A DNA stretch of 64,000 nt from Zonotrichia leucophrys gambelii (GCF_028769735.1 NC_088177.1:14572599-14636598); one strand, 5' to 3'. Counted from the stretch's first letter, positions 1 to 13,859 are shown. Notes: a model not told the origin generated them from the sequence alone. Made by a program: numbers and translations.

Positions 1-3000
1 TTTAGTATGAGTAAAGGCACTGATTTCCTCCCGTTCCCAAGAGGGAGAGCCCTTTTTCTGAGGACATGCTTTGCCCAAGACCAGCCTTAGAGCAGGTTTT
101 TGCCTGGTTTCCTTTTTGTAACATAATTTATCTGCTTTAATAGTCAAGCCACTCAAGTACAATCATGTCAAGGGAAAAGTGCAGTTTAAGGGATCTTTAG
201 TAATAAAATATCACAGAATGATCAGCTGTGTTGCGCAAATACTGTATTATTTCTTTATGATGAGATTTTTTTACTTTTACATAAAATTGCTTCTCTAGGA
301 AATAGTTGAATCTCTCTATAAACAGTGTACAGTGTTTACTTGAGTTTATTTTTAGTCTTAAATGGTTTTTTAAGTAGTGTTGTTTATATTCTTTACCTTT
401 TGTAGGAGTGGGGAGAGCAGGGATGTTTTGTTTTCAGTCTGCAGACACATCTAGAATGAGGAATGGAGTCCAATCAGTAGCTTTAAAATATTAATTTTAG
501 TATTCAGTGCTGCTGCCAACAAAATTAAGGGCCAAAGTTCTTATGCATTAACATAATTTTGCAGTATTTGAACTGAAAATTTATGCAATTTTTGAATGCT
601 GTTTTCTGATGGTTTTTTAAATGCCAAAAACCCCTTTTGGCATATAGCAAGTATTGATCACTAGATTTTATTAAAAATTAAAATGGATTATTTTATTCCA
701 CCAATGCATCTGGTTTTTTACCGCATTCAAAATGTCACTGGACTCTTTTAGCTGTAATCTTAACTGAAATGCAAAAAAGTTACAGAGCAATTTTCCCTCA
801 GACAATCACAGACATATTCAGAAAGAATTGCCAGATGTTTTTAGCATGCCCTTATCTAATCTGTAGTGCTTTCAGCATGTACAACTGAAGATGCGAAGAA
901 ATTGCTCCTCAGTCTGCTCACATTTTATTTTTCTGAGGATTTTTCTTCTGCTTGTTCTGCCCCACAACTGGACCTTACTCTGGATGAGAGTCTCCAAGAG
1001 TAAGAAGACTTACTTTTAGACACTCTCTCTAAAATTTATTGCAGAACGCAAAATCAAACTCAGAGTTGTGGTGAAAATACACATCCAGGAGTACACTTTG
1101 TCCTAGCTAATAACAAATTTCTAACATAACACAATAGAATAATATTAGTCAGTTTACTGCAACCTGTACTCCTAAATCAGATTTGGTCTGAAAATGTCCA
1201 TGAAAACTGGAGGTTTTTTTATTCTATAGAGTGTCTTGCTCCGTTTCCTATGATTGTATATGTATTGTGAATTAAAGAAGGAGAAAATGTCATTGGAAGT
1301 TTCTTCCTGATCAGGAGTGTCCTTGCATTGAAGATGGTGGTTTAATGCAAGTCAAGATATAAAGGAAAAACTAAAACAATGAAGATTTATTTTCAATAAA
1401 TTGTTTAGAGATATTTATCTTATTTTCTGTTCTAAACATACACTTGGCAATTGGGGATGGAATAGATTTTTTCTTTCAGGCTTCTGTTTCTAACAAATCT
1501 GAGGTTTTGGGGCTTTTTAAAGCAGAATGGTCCTGCTTTTGTTCCTTTATGTTCCTTCAATAGAGCTGGCTGAAAGATTGGCTCTGCTTTGATAGAGCAA
1601 GGTAGTTTGGAAAGGTCTTATCCATCCACTGTATCAATACAAGCTACTTATTTCCTTCTAAATATCTTTATTCATGTTTCCTAAGCAAGGGCATCAAAAT
1701 AATTGTAACTTAAACTGCTGACTTGCAACTGTGGTCTTTTTTATTCTGGAATTTTTCCTTTTCTCGAACAAAAATATTTTTGCAGCAAAGTAAATCTCCT
1801 CTTGCTGAAAACAGCTGTTTAAACTTGTGATTCTGGACACTTTGTGTCTGTTTTACTCTACTTCAGTTAAATGTGTAAAGTTTTTTTTGGAAATGAATGC
1901 ACAGATTTAAGCAGTATTTTTGACTGCTCTTGATGTTACTTTGGTCAAACTTGAAGCTTTAAAGCTGTTCTGTTTCTCATGTTCCCTTCTTCCCTATTAT
2001 TGTTTTTATAATGCTTTTTTCTCTTTGCCACATAAAAATAAATAGACAACAGAACCTCTGTGTTCTTCTAGTCAAATGCTGAACACATACAGTCTTTATG
2101 CATTGCAAGTAGGACATGAAGTCCAGCTGGTGTTGATTTCAAAAAGGGGGCACTCATCAACCATCCTCTTTAATAAAATGGTACAAGAACCCTCCCAGTT
2201 TTGTTGACACTGAAGATGTCCCCAAAACAATAAAACTGCAATAAGATGGCAAAAATAGCTGTGCTTTTATGAATGTGCATTTTAAATGCATAATCTTTCA
2301 ACAATTGCATCTTCTTTGGCATTGTGTAGTATGCAAGATACATGATGAAGAGACAGATGCAGTGATATGTGATCTTAGCTCCTAAATTCAGGTTCACAAA
2401 CAATGCTATGATTTTTTGTTATGAAAATTCCACTAAGCTACAATGTTTCTTCTCTTCTTTATTCTATTTTAGGGTTGTGATTTCAAAAACTTGTACTACA
2501 TAATGTATGAGAAAAAGAGTAGAAAACAGTAATGAAATTGCAAGGTAGATGTTAAGTAGTCTTCACTATTTAATTCCAGAACTTAGGACAGGGCTAGGTA
2601 TGGCATAAAAGGCAAGATGAGTACAAGTCAACTCGTAATGGTAGGCTGATATCCTCATCTCAAATACACTGCTCTTTTAATGAGATGGATTAGCAATTGT
2701 TAGGGAGGAGAAGATCAACTTATTTTGCTGCTGAAATTGAGATCTTTCCTCTAGTTATCTCTGATAGCGAACTGTCAGTGCATAAACCAGAGGTGAAGTG
2801 CGTCCTTGTAAATCCAATGTTTTGTTGTCTCTTCCCTTTGGGTCATCTGTTACATCCACTGTCCTTGTTTCCTCCTCTTTCCTTACTCTCTTCAGAGCCC
2901 CCTCTACTCTCTAGTTTTATCTATGTACTTTGATAAAATTCCTTTCTATCCACCCTAAGCTTGTGGATGAGTGTTTGCTAGACTGCATTTCTTGCCGGCA

Positions 3001-4022
3001 GTGTTATTTTAGTCTTTTGCTGTCAGCTGTGCAAGAGGCTTCCTTTACCCCATTTGCTGGCATATGGCATAACCAGATTTCAGGCTGCAAGAGCACAGCC
3101 AGACGTAGCAACAAGTGGCTGAAAGAAAAGGAGATTTCTGCTCCAATTTCAGCAGGAGCAAGGATTTTGGTTTGTGTTGCTTTTTTGCTTATTGCTTCCT
3201 CAGTTCTGGATGTATTTTTGCAGTTTCAGTTTGAGTTTAAAAATCCCAAATACCTACATGAGTTAACTCTTGGATTAATCTGGCTAGTTAACTCTTGCTG
3301 TACTTTAACAGAACTGTGAAGTTATATACAAAAAATTCTATCAGTTCTTATGTTAATTTACATTTAATATGACAAAGAGATTTATTATTGAAGTCCCACA
3401 ATTTTCTTTGGAACTTTATCTCTTTGGAGATGCTGAATCATTCTTTTGAAATGAGTGTATGCTTGCTAGATTTCAAATAAGATAATAAAGAAGGTTAAAA
3501 TTTGCTTTAAATATATAATTTAAATGCGATGAGTTCTCTAACATAAGCATGACTGATGTGGGTGTACACTGAGAAACAGTATTTCTAAGAAGAAAAGAAC
3601 TAATTAAATCCTCCAAAATGTCACATTCATGATTAGAAAAGATTTTTGTTTGAAAAGAGCAAAGGTAGAAAGTGAGCTGTTCATAGCTGAATTTATGGTT
3701 TTAAACCTAAAAATAATAACTTTAGAAACCTTGTCTCCCTCATTCAAATAGCCAACTTTTATCATTGACTTTGCAGCTAATACCAAGAAATGTGTTCATT
3801 TGCATTTCATGTAGAGAAGCCATCCCTACATTCCTTAGGCATCTGTTTAAACAAAGGATGATATCAGATCAAGGGCAAAGCTAAAACTGGAGTAATTTGC
3901 TTTACATGGAAGAGGTAAATAAATATCCCACTGTACTATGTCATTGCAACATATGACTTCTGTCAACCTGCAGCTGATTTAAACAGCTCCTGAAATCTTA
4001 ATCTGTTTCTTGTCTCTCCCAG
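1..4022. other. AT-rich non-coding DNA, no gene recognised
   Basis: This stretch is AT-rich with many short T-runs and scattered stops in all frames. The longest open frame (2,930-3,319, plus, 129 codons) starts at TTG, has no recognisable domain, and lacks an obvious splice or Kozak context, so I treat it as chance. It is either intergenic DNA upstream of the CpG-island promoter or the intron of another transcript. No repeat family was recognised here. Confidence 0.6.
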
Positions 4023-4185
4023 TTGCAGTTTGCTTGCTCTAGCTGTCCTAATCAGTCATTTTTAAGACCCTGCTCTCAAATAGGCGAGTTGAAAAAGAAA
4101 AAAATGAACCCTTGTACTTCTAAGGTGCTCCTTTTAACACAGAAAACTGTGAAGAGGCCACACAAACAGCTCAGCAGAAGAAAAG
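4023..4185 (+). other. Candidate internal exon or pseudo-exon
   Basis: The segment begins right after a good acceptor (a TCTGTTTCTTGTCTCTCCCAG tract ending at 4,022) and ends at AAAAG|GTGAGA, with the donor GT at 4,186-4,187. It is 163 bases long and open in the frame starting at 4,023, giving a Cys-containing, then Lys/Arg-rich peptide; the frame stops shortly after the donor. I recognise no domain. It lies about 9.8 kb upstream of the CpG island, so if real it would belong to an upstream or alternative-promoter transcript or a lncRNA. Splice-like pairs of this quality also occur by chance in vertebrate non-coding DNA. Confidence 0.15.
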
Positions 4186-4619
4186 GTGAGAAAGCAAGTT
4201 TTTATGGGTGAATAACAGTCATCCTATAAAATGCTTTTTGCAATCAGTAATCATTCTAGGAATTGCATAGTTTTCTTTGATCCTTTGTGCATGACTTAAA
4301 TTTCAGCCAAGCAGCTTTTAATGGGTGAATTTTTTTCTGGTTTTTGTTTCCTTGCAGTTCTCACATTAATACAGGGGAAATGTATCCATGTTGAATGTGT
4401 TTCAGTATTATTTACAATAACTAATCCCAAGCATGCAATACTTCCAGCTAATGAGCAATATAGATTAAAGGCAGATGTTTGCTGAAACCATGAATTTGGC
4501 ATTCATCTCATAGCAACATTTAATCTGTGCTGTATGTTTGCTTCTTGGTATGTTGGTTGCTAAATGGTTGCAGTTCTCTTCTGTTGTGGTTTAAATTTTA
4601 AAAAAGGCCTCCATCTTGG

Positions 4620-4885
4620 AATTGCAGAATCAGAGAATATCCTGGGTTTGAACAGGCACACAAGGATCACCAAAGTCCAGCTTCTGTCCCTGCACAGGAC
4701 ACCAAGAATGCCATCATTTACCTGAGACCATTGCCCAAAAGTTTCTGGAACTCTCTCAGGCATGGTGCTGTGACCACTTCCCTGGGGAACCTGTCCAGGG
4801 CCCAACCACCCTCTGGGGAAAGAGCCTATTACTAATGTTCAATCTAAAACTCCCCTGGAAGCTTGTGCCCTTCAGACACACAGAA
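4620..4885 (-). mobile_element. CR1 LINE, 5'-truncated 3' fragment (minus strand)
   Basis: Read on the plus strand, the fragment opens with a degenerate CAGAATCAGAGAAT, the complement of the CR1 3'-terminal ATTCTATGATT-type repeat. It then shows blocks of the CR1 3' region in inverse order: AAGGATCACCAAAGTCCAGC, GACCACTTCCCTGGGGAACC, CAACCACCCTCTGGGGAAAG and AATCTAAAACTCCCCTGG. The element is therefore inserted on the minus strand and keeps about 260 bases of its 3' end. The reading frame is broken and nothing suggests activity. Identification rests on recalled avian CR1 consensus blocks, not on a database search. The subfamily is unassigned. Confidence 0.85.
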
Positions 4886-7800
4886 AAGTAAAACTGATCA
4901 TTTTCGTGCTTTTGGCAGAGAACACAAGGAGGTCTGATAGCCAGAAGCTGCTTGAGGCTGAAACTCAGCAGGAATTTGATTCTGTGTAAAATGGCAGGAG
5001 TGAGCTGGAAAGTTTAGCTTCAGAACAAGTTGTGCTGTTCTTGCTGACACTTAAATGATGTTGAACATGTTTTAGGCTTCTCCAGCAAACAGAAAAGCAG
5101 GTGCATGTTTCTCTACTTGGAACAAAGAGGTTCTGAGGACAGTCAGCAACTGGTCTGATTAGTTATTATCATCTAACCATGCAGGAGATGCTCTGGTGCT
5201 GAGATCTCTGAGCTCAGGTCTAGTCAGTGTCAGGTGCTGGGAAGTTGGTTTGTCTTGTGCTCTGTGAACACGAGACAGGGGATTCCCAAGCAAACATGAT
5301 ATCAGAAAGCACTAACCAAAGGCCAGTATTTCATGATTTCCAATAGAAGAATAAAAAGAAAATGGGTAAGAGAAAAACAACTTGTGGCCAGAAACAAACT
5401 GAAGGAGAAATAACCAGCACTGGTTTCAGCTGAACAATAAGCAAAACTAGAATATGGAAAGAAAAACAAACAACTTAGAGGCATTGGCACAACAGGAATT
5501 ATTTTAAGTTAGAGGCAGAAGAAGAAAGACAAATGATTAGAGGAAGCTAGGAGAAAAGACACTTTCAGGGAAGCTTATTTTGTGTGATGGCATTGGTGAA
5601 CAGGATTGTATTGTACTAGCAGACATCCTTTAGCTTTGTTAAGGTAGAGAAGAGATTGTAGTGAAATGGTAGGGAGTTTTTCAGGGGCATTGTTGCTTTG
5701 TGTTGCTGATGTTGGCCTTATACTACTCTAAAATTGCTTGCTATATGGGTACATTAGTTTGTTTTTCTTGGCTATCAAAAGCTGAAAGACTCCAAAATGA
5801 GATCAAAGGAAGATAAAATATCGTGCTGAATTGTCTGCTTTGTTTCTACAGCAAAGATGTTATTTAGAAAAGTTGAGTGAAAGAGAGGAAAGGAGATTGA
5901 TGGGTATTTTACTGTTTTGATGTTTTCTTTAGGAACTTTATTCCTAGCTTTCTGCTGAGGCTATCTTGTGCTTGGTGGAACAAATAGGTTGTTTACTGGC
6001 TTATTGACATGGGTGGGATTGGCTACCCAGAGGCAGGTATTTAAATGAGCAGTGAACAGCAGAGAGCCATTCCACCCACCTGTGTGGGAGTGTGAAAGCA
6101 CATGTCTGTTACCCAGCTCTAAGGATCAATTGCTGAGCTGATAGCAGGAACCATTAGCATACAAAAATTAATTTATTCTCTCTGCTTTACCTAGCAAGAA
6201 GTGGGTGGATGGAAAAATACCTTGTCATTGCACAAGGCTAATGACTGATTACTGATGTCATTATACAATCAAAGACAGATTTTTTCCCCTCCATGTCCTT
6301 AGGTAAAGGGAGCCTAAAAGGTGCAGCATCCAGAACAGCACTTCACTCTTCCCTTTTGGATTGTTAAAATAGACAGCTCTGCTTTGCCCAGCCACACATT
6401 TTACTGTGACCTGTTTACTCTTTATTCAACAGATAAGCACCCATGACTTTTTTGGAAGTAATGCAATAATAACATAAACCTTTACAAATTAGAACAGTTA
6501 TTGCTTTCAAAGGGGTGCTTAGACTCCACTCTGAGGTGTGCTGAATGTTAAATAGTCACTAGGGGGATGTAGGAGTTCTGCGTGGAAGTTGGGTTCATCT
6601 TGAATGAGGTTTTATTGCAGCATTAAAATGTGATTGCTTCATCAAGAGTAATTTTTGAACTTTACCTGAAAATATTGCACTTCCTGTAATATAAACTTAA
6701 ATACACCCTCCTTGGTATTTCTTTTGAAAGCTCAGCTGGGCTTTTTGCCTGAGTAGTTTCAGATAAGTTTTAAGCAATAGCTCTTTCAAATAGTCTCACA
6801 TATGGCCCGAATTCTGGGAAATGTTTACTCCTTTAACTTATCTTTTTTTTTTTTTAATGAAAAGCATCTGAAGATCATTATCACCAAACCTTGCACTAAA
6901 ATGCTAACTGCTCCTGGTGAAATGAAGGCAGTTTTTAACCTCCACTTGTGCACATGGATGGCGCTGACAAGGGATTGCCTTGTCTGTTCCTGAGGGCAGG
7001 GGCGTGAAAGACCACAGTGCAGGTCTGCAAGAGTAACAATTCCAGCACAAACAACACAGAGAGTTCAGCTCAGTACCAGTCAGAGATGGATTTGCAGGTA
7101 TGTTGTAGGGTTCTCTGGATTGCCCAAGTTCTTCACACTGTTACTCTGTTTTACAGAATGCACTATTACCTTTTAGGCAAGAGCTGAATTTTGCCTGCAA
7201 CATAAAAGTCCATTTATAATCTGCCAACAGGCTCAGCTGCTTTTCATTTAAAGCATAAAAAAGAAGGATTACTATTAAAGGATAAACCCAGGAAATTTAT
7301 GTGAGATACTTACCAAGAAAATGGAAAGAATGTATGGGTCTGAAATGGGTGGCAAAGAATAACACAAAGCTTTCATGGTCTGATAGCTATGGAAATGTGT
7401 GAATTTGTGCCTGGTGAAAGCAATGAAGACTTATGAATGTGTTCATAAATCACATGTATCAGTTATGAACAAAGGAATAATTCTGTTGTTCATTTCTCAC
7501 TCCTGTAACTCAAGAAGAGCAGCTGAGAGCCTAGAGGGAAACATGGAGGTTGATTTAAATATCTGAGCAAGCCTGTTCCAAGTCTCTATTTGCAGATGCT
7601 AGCTCAGGGGCTTGCTTTCCTCTAAAAAGTTGGATGTTCTATTCTCCTTGCTTGAAGGCACCTGTTTATGCTGGGAAGTGTATCCCAAAATCTGCAGGTA
7701 GCTATCTCAAACTCTAAAGTGATGCTTCCTCATGTTTTCTACATAAAAATACAAATTTATTGTATGAAATTTACTGATGATTCTTAGAAGGCTTCACCAC

Positions 7801-10690
7801 TGGAAGAGACTAATGGCACACTCTCATTCTAGAAAGGTATGCTCCAAACAGAGCATACTTAAAAATATTTACAGTGCTAAACTTCTATGAGTAACACGTT
7901 TTCTGTGAAAAATAAGAAAGCAAGAAATGTCATGTTTTTGGCTTGTATTTATGAACAATGATGAGAGCAGTGGGGTAAAAAATGATGGTACAGCTGACTA
8001 CAAAGGAAGCATTTTCTGCAACACAGAAATAATGCTGATAATTCATTACCCTCCAAACTTTGAGCTACAAGGTCGTTCTAATTTGATGTTTATCCTTTTT
8101 CCTACAGATCCCAAATGTGGTGTGTATCAGGGCTTTATTTCTTTTTGCAGTGTTAGGTTCTTTGTTGCAGTATTTGTCCCACGCTGCCTTCAGCTTTCAT
8201 GTGGTTCCCCATGCCTTTTAAAAGTATTACCAAATTTATTTTCTTGTAACTTTTCAACTACACATGAAAAGTAACCCAAGGGTTTTTAATGTGCATATTA
8301 AATGCATGCAGCACTTGTATTGTCCATCACCAAGGCTGTGATTTGTACCTAATGTGAATGAGTAAACTCAGCCTTAACTTCATATGCATCTACATCCAGT
8401 CTTCAGTAAAGAAGTATTCAGTAAATGAAGTATTACACAAGAAAAAGAAAGGGAGGTTTGGATTATGACACACATATATAAAATATTGATTTGGTCTTAA
8501 TGAAAAGCCTCAAATAATGCTCATGTTTTGTGAGGCCTTGCCTAGACTATTTTACTAAACCTTGAATATTTCACTTTCCAATTTACCTGTTGGAAGGTGC
8601 TGTAGTGTTTATGTCAGGGGCTTAGAAATTCTTCCAGATCTCCTTCCAACATTCTGCCAATTAGAAGGCCTGAAAGCAAAGGCTTTGTCTTTCAAGGTTT
8701 TGCTCTTGTACAAATATTTTATTAATATATTGCCTTCTTTGAATTCCACAGGAAAAATCATTGTAAGTTTTGTGGGAGCTAACTTGAAATTTTTCTTTGG
8801 TTTGCACACCACTAAGTAAATTTTTGTTGCAATTTTTTTCGAATACTAGAAATATTTTAAAAAACGTAGCTCCATGTGCAGTGTAGAGAAGAGTAATTGT
8901 TTCTTGCATTCTTTCTGTCATCAGCTAGTGGCATGGTTATTTTTTTAGACCTAGAACTTAGTGTTCTAGGTTTTTGTCATAGACTAAGCAATTTAGACCA
9001 TTCAGGTACTTTCAGAAGTAGATCTTCTACCACAATTCAAAGGATGGCTGGCTAAGAAAAAAACCCAAAAGAACAAAATAAGCATTTCCTACTCTTGTTC
9101 TGTGCAAGGAATACTATATTTTACCCTTTAGTTTTTAATAAAAATTCTCTATTGCTTCTTCCTTTTCTCAAAACTTTAGAATGAAGTGCCCCCTTTGTTT
9201 CTCTTGGCTTTTTGATGGGAGGTTTATAATCAGCATTAGTCTGTGAGAAGTTCTACATAGAATATTGCTTTTCTATTTTAGCAATATTTTGTAAGGTTGA
9301 CTATAATAGTTGTAATGTCACATACTCCCAGAAAAAGCTTCAGGGAAACAGAGTCTGACAGCCTTTGGGATGAAAACTCTAGCAGCTGTGACATAAAGGA
9401 CCTTCTTTATATATCTTGCTATTACATAGTGATAACCAGCTCAGGTTTGCAATGAGCAACAGTAAATCAGTCACCAGCACCTGCACTTGAGCATTGTCAG
9501 CAGCTTGTTTTTCTCATCCATTTACTACTGGTTTCCTCAGGCCCTGAATGGGCTCTAACAACTCAATAGTTAAGACATCTGGTTAAAATTGTATAGCCTA
9601 TGGCACCTACCAAATCAAAGTAATGTAATAGTTCTTTCTGCTCTTAAAGTTTTACAAAATGGAAAAAAAAGAGTAACAGCATAACAAGCAGAAAAACTAC
9701 CAAATAGCTGGCAAGAGTATTTTAATAAATGGGAACATAAGAGGAACACAAGAAATAGTGTGGTTTTGAGTGAATAACTCTTCACATCTTTGAAACATGA
9801 TTACATTCCCAGTTAATAAGGCTAGAACAGACATCTACTCATGTTTTCCCTCTTTCCTAACTGTCTCCATATCATATCTTCTAATTTATATAAGCCTCTG
9901 TGATTAATCCTCTCCCAAAAGATGTTTTTATTTTGAAAAATCCAAGTGAAAGTTCAGGTACTATGGTGCTATACAGCTGCCTTAAAGAGATGAGCAGTTG
10001 CCTTGTTATGTGCTTGGGTAAGTCTATAGAAAGGCAAATAATTGGCAGGCTACTCAGGTCCTCCTGGCCTTTGCCATCTGTGATGCCTAAAATGATCATA
10101 GTGCTAATGATGTCCTTCCCTTTGCTGAAATAGAGGCTTCCTGCTGTTTGTCTTCTAGTCTAAGGTCGTTAAGATGAATGTTGTGATATCTGTTTACAAT
10201 GTGGCATTTACAGTTCTTTTGGCCAAGTGAGGAAAACTTTAAATGGGGATGTAGATTGTACTGCCATAGCATTAAAGGAGCTAGAAGTTAAATAGAAAAT
10301 TGGCAATAGCTTCTCTGGTATTGTTTCTTTATAAGAAGGACTGAACAGGAGTTGTTTTGCTTTCTTGTTTCATATCCTTGCAGAGTAATGTTAAGTAGCT
10401 TTGGGTCTATGAGAGGTGAGACAGGACCCAGAAGGGTGCAGAAACTTCTCAGGTTGTGTAATTGGAGCACTTCTTTCATGTCTTTCTTCTCTAGTAACTA
10501 TTTTCTGGCAAATCAGTCCAAGTGGTTGTAGGCACACAGTTTGTGGCGATTGGGAGTGGGCACAGCTGTGAGCAGCACTGACAGCAATGAGCCATGGAGT
10601 GCCCAGGGGCACTGAGCAACAACCAAAGGGAACAGAGGGCACACAGGTGCCATGCAAGGTTGGGCTGAAGAACAAGAAGGGCAGATGCTT
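4886..10690. other. AT-rich non-coding DNA, no gene recognised
   Basis: Nothing here reads as a gene. Open frames such as 7,927-8,274 (plus, 115 codons) and 9,900-10,133 show no known domain and no coding-like composition. A 13-base T-run sits at 6,843-6,855. A more GC-balanced patch at about 10,520-10,690 precedes the tandem repeat and may be an old, unrecognised repeat. Confidence 0.55.
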
Positions 10691-10770
10691 GCAGCCTTCT
10701 GAAGTGGCGAGGTGTTGCTCTGTGTGGGTTGAAGCTTTCTGAAATTGTGTGGTGTTACTCTGTGTATTGT
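10691..10770. repeat. Two-copy 40-bp tandem repeat
   Basis: Bases 10,691-10,730 and 10,731-10,770 align without gaps at a period of exactly 40 bases and agree at roughly 28 of 40 positions by eye. Shared blocks include TTCTGAA, GGTGTT and CTCTGTGT. This looks like an old tandem duplication or the remnant of a longer minisatellite. No function is implied. Confidence 0.6.
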
Positions 10771-10964
10771 GGCTGTCTCGACTGCAGCATGTGCTGTGGC
10801 AAGAGATTGGTGTTTTTCCTTTGATGTTTACATAGATACAGGTCTAAAAGGCTTCTGATTGTGTTGCTTTAGCTCATCCTCTACGATCTCCACCCAGTCA
10901 TCTGTTTACATGATTGATGCTTACAGTCTCAGAAGAATAACAATACCAGACCGACCATTTATGT

Positions 10965-11270
10965 AGGAGCCAGGGTCCAAGCCTGAAATGGAGAGGGACA
11001 TTTCATTAGGGCACACAGTGATAGGACAAAGGGGTATGGCTCCAAGCTGAAAGGGGCAGATTCAATATGAGGAGGAAATTCTGAGGCTTCTGAGACACTG
11101 GAATAAGTTACCCAGAGAAGCTGTGGGTGCTGCAGCCCTGGAAGTGTTCAAGGCTGGTCTGGATGGGGCTTTGAGCACCCTGGCCTAGTGAAAGGACTCT
11201 GCTCATGGCACGTAGGAACTGGATGATCTTTAGGGTCCTTTTCAACCCAAACTGTTCTGTGTGTTTCTGA
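10965..11270 (+). mobile_element. CR1 LINE, 5'-truncated 3' fragment (plus strand)
   Basis: Diagnostic CR1 blocks occur in order on the plus strand: GAGAGGGACATTTCATTAGG, AGTGATAGGACAAAGGGG, TACCCAGAGAAGCTGTGGGT, CCTGGAAGTGTTCAAGGC, TGGATGGGGCTTTGAGCACC, GGATGATCTTTAGGGTCC and TTCAACCCAAACTGTTCTGT. It ends in a decayed version of the 3'-terminal ATTCTATGA-type repeat. About 300 bases of the 3' end remain. It lies about 2.6 kb upstream of the CpG island and in the opposite orientation to the copy near 4.7 kb. It is inactive. Confidence 0.93.
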
Positions 11271-13859
11271 AAGAGATTTTTGGTTTTTTTTCCTCTGACT
11301 ATCATCTTTTAATTTCTTGTGTGCTCAGTTCTTTGCTCAACTTCTCTACAACAAGTGTGATAGTCTTGGTAATGACCTGAATTTGTCCTCTTGGATTGTG
11401 GGGGATCTAGACTGCTGAGCAAGGCAGGATTTGGTTATTTTTGCTCTCGGTCTTTTGCTTTATGGACCACAACAATTAAAAAACTAAGAGGAATAGGTAT
11501 TAATGAGAGAGTTCAAATATTTTTCCTCTACTTTTCCTCTCAAATAATGTCCTTGTTCCACCCCGAGGTTACCGCTGTTGATGGGGAAAGAAACCAATCA
11601 TAGAAGAAAGATGTCACATTTTCTTTTCTTTCCTTCAAATACTATGCAGCAAATTTAAGTTGAAAGTAGGTTTGCTTTACATTCTTTTTATTTAGGCATT
11701 TCAGTACAGATTATGTCAAAAATATATCACAGAAGAACTAGAAAGCTCCCTCTGTCATGAGTATTTTTCTCTTGTGTTATAAAATGTCTCACTTCCTTTA
11801 AGAAAAAAATTTTGCATGCAGAAGGGATTTTTAAAAATGTCCTTTCCTGACTAATATATTCTATACATGTATTTTGATTGAGTTTCAAATGTTATAACTT
11901 GATTTAAAAAAAAATATACCCTGACTTCATCAAGCATATTTGACTTCAGAATATGTTAAAAAACAGTAAGTAAAAAAACCCATTCCTGCATAACAACTTA
12001 TTTTTAGCTTCCTCTGGTGTAAAATCTGCTATAGTACCAGAAAAAAAAATTTCAAGTGCCCCTAATTTTACTTGCGTTCTGCATCACATTTGAAAAATTC
12101 ATAGCATGTATTTCAATAGCCAAAATGTTTTCTCTGTCTAGTGTGTGCTCTGCTTTGCAGATGACAGCTGAGGTTGTCTAATCAAAGGAAAATTGGTACA
12201 CTTACAAAACAAGGTTGAGCACTTGTTTATGATCTGAAGCAAAGACCAACTTGGGATGTCTGTTGTGGAATGCCAAATGGATAAAGATGCTTCCTGACCC
12301 TCAGATGGACTGCAGTTTTGCCTAAGGAGGCACTGCATGAACTGCCTTGTTGCTTTAAAAACCAACCACACAAACATGAAAAACAAGCAATTGAAGCCTA
12401 AATTGTTTTATCACAAAGTTTGAAACTTACACTAGATGAGTTTGTGTCTCTATCTTTGAGAAACTCTAAAAAAAAAAAGGTTCTGGATAGCAGCTGACTT
12501 TTACATTTCTTCAATGATTTCATACAATTCCTACATTATCTCTCTTCCCATCCTCCCTGTCACTGTTTATGACAGGGACAAGTGGCTGAGGAGATGCATG
12601 CAATGCAGTTGTCAGCTGCAGCCAGATGCTGCAGAAAGGTGTAAGGAAATAGCTCTCAGTAACAACAACACTCAAAAAAAGTTTATTTCGGATGGTGGCT
12701 CATGCATTACCTGTAAATGAAATGTGTTTTGCTCAGATTCTCCTTTAACTTTCTTAATATTGCTGTAGTCAGGTTTAGTAGTTTTCTTGTTTGTTTTTTT
12801 TTTTTTTTTTTTCCCCACCTAAACCTATTTAAGGTTTAGTATATGAAAACAGTAGCAGCAGACAATTCCTGGATTTGATGGTATTTGGAATTTAAAGTTC
12901 ATACCATTTCCCCAAGTGTTTTCCATTTTCCTTCTTTCTTAGAACTCATTTTATATTCATGTTTTGGAATTTAGCTTGTTAGCTCCCTAGTAAAGTTTAC
13001 AAATAACTCTGAAACGATGTGAAAAGTTCATATTTGTTTCCTTTACTTGAGAGACTAAACTGATGGAAAACTTCAGTCATTTTCTTAGGTCTAGAGCAGA
13101 AAAACTACTAATTTACCTGGATTTTGTGTACCTGTTTGGGAGTTTGATTGGTTTTGGTTTTTATTTTAATCATGAATGGAAAAGGCAGCCACACTAATTA
13201 AATTTTTGCATATTTGATATTTATGCATGCAATTATCCAGAGCTTACTGATTTAAAAAGCTGCCTGCTCCTGACTTCTGCTCTTCAAGGGGTTTTTTCTG
13301 TCATGAAACTTTTCACTCTAGACCACAAATTGCAACCCTGAAGTGTTTTCCATCTTGTCTTTAAAACAAGAGTACACCTGCTACAGACAAAAGGCCTTTG
13401 CTTTGATTTCAGTGACATGTTTTGTTCTGCTCTCTAAATGGCCATTCTCGAGGTTTGTCTAGTGATTAATGCAAAATGAAAGGCATCTTTCATGTGCTGT
13501 TAAGAAAAAACAATCAGGGAGGAATAATAGATGAGTTTCCTGCCTTTCCACAGGCACTACATGCCTTATTATTGGCAGAAGCCCACCAGGAATAAAAGAA
13601 ATATGGCAGACATGAATTTCTTGCGTTTCAACAGGAAATGCTTTGTCCTTAGCTTGTGCATACCATGAGTGTCATAAAAATGTATTTGGTGTTATGCTGT
13701 TGTGGTGTTTCTGAAGCACGTTTTAATGAGGAATGAGTGCTGCAGACGTTCTCCGAAGTGTGATGCTGTTGTGTACATGTGATCTGTACCCAACAAAATT
13801 TATTGCAGCTTTAACGGAGACCAGTGCGAGCGTGTCTATATCTTTTCTTTAGGAGATGC
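11271..13859. other. AT-rich DNA immediately upstream of the promoter
   Basis: No gene is seen. The interval holds a 19-base T-run (12,794-12,812) and an 11-base A-run (12,468-12,478). An AT-rich, homeobox-site-like patch with TAATTAAA and ATGCATGCAATTAT lies around 13,180-13,240 and could be a distal regulatory element, although I cannot assess conservation. CpG density rises sharply only after about 13,820. Confidence 0.5.
12794..12812 (+). repeat. Poly(T) tract, 19 bases
   Basis: This is an uninterrupted run of 19 T on the plus strand followed by CCCC. No retrogene or SINE body is recognisable beside it, so it is annotated as a simple homopolymer. Confidence 0.95.

Noticed and set aside
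2930..3319. 129-codon plus-strand frame
   Set aside because: It begins at TTG, has no Kozak or splice context and no recognisable domain. Its length is within chance for a 64-kb window read in six frames.
7300..7330. Minus-strand donor (CTTG|GTAAGTATC) suggesting an antisense gene
   Set aside because: No convincing acceptor or open coding segment was found on the minus strand beside it.
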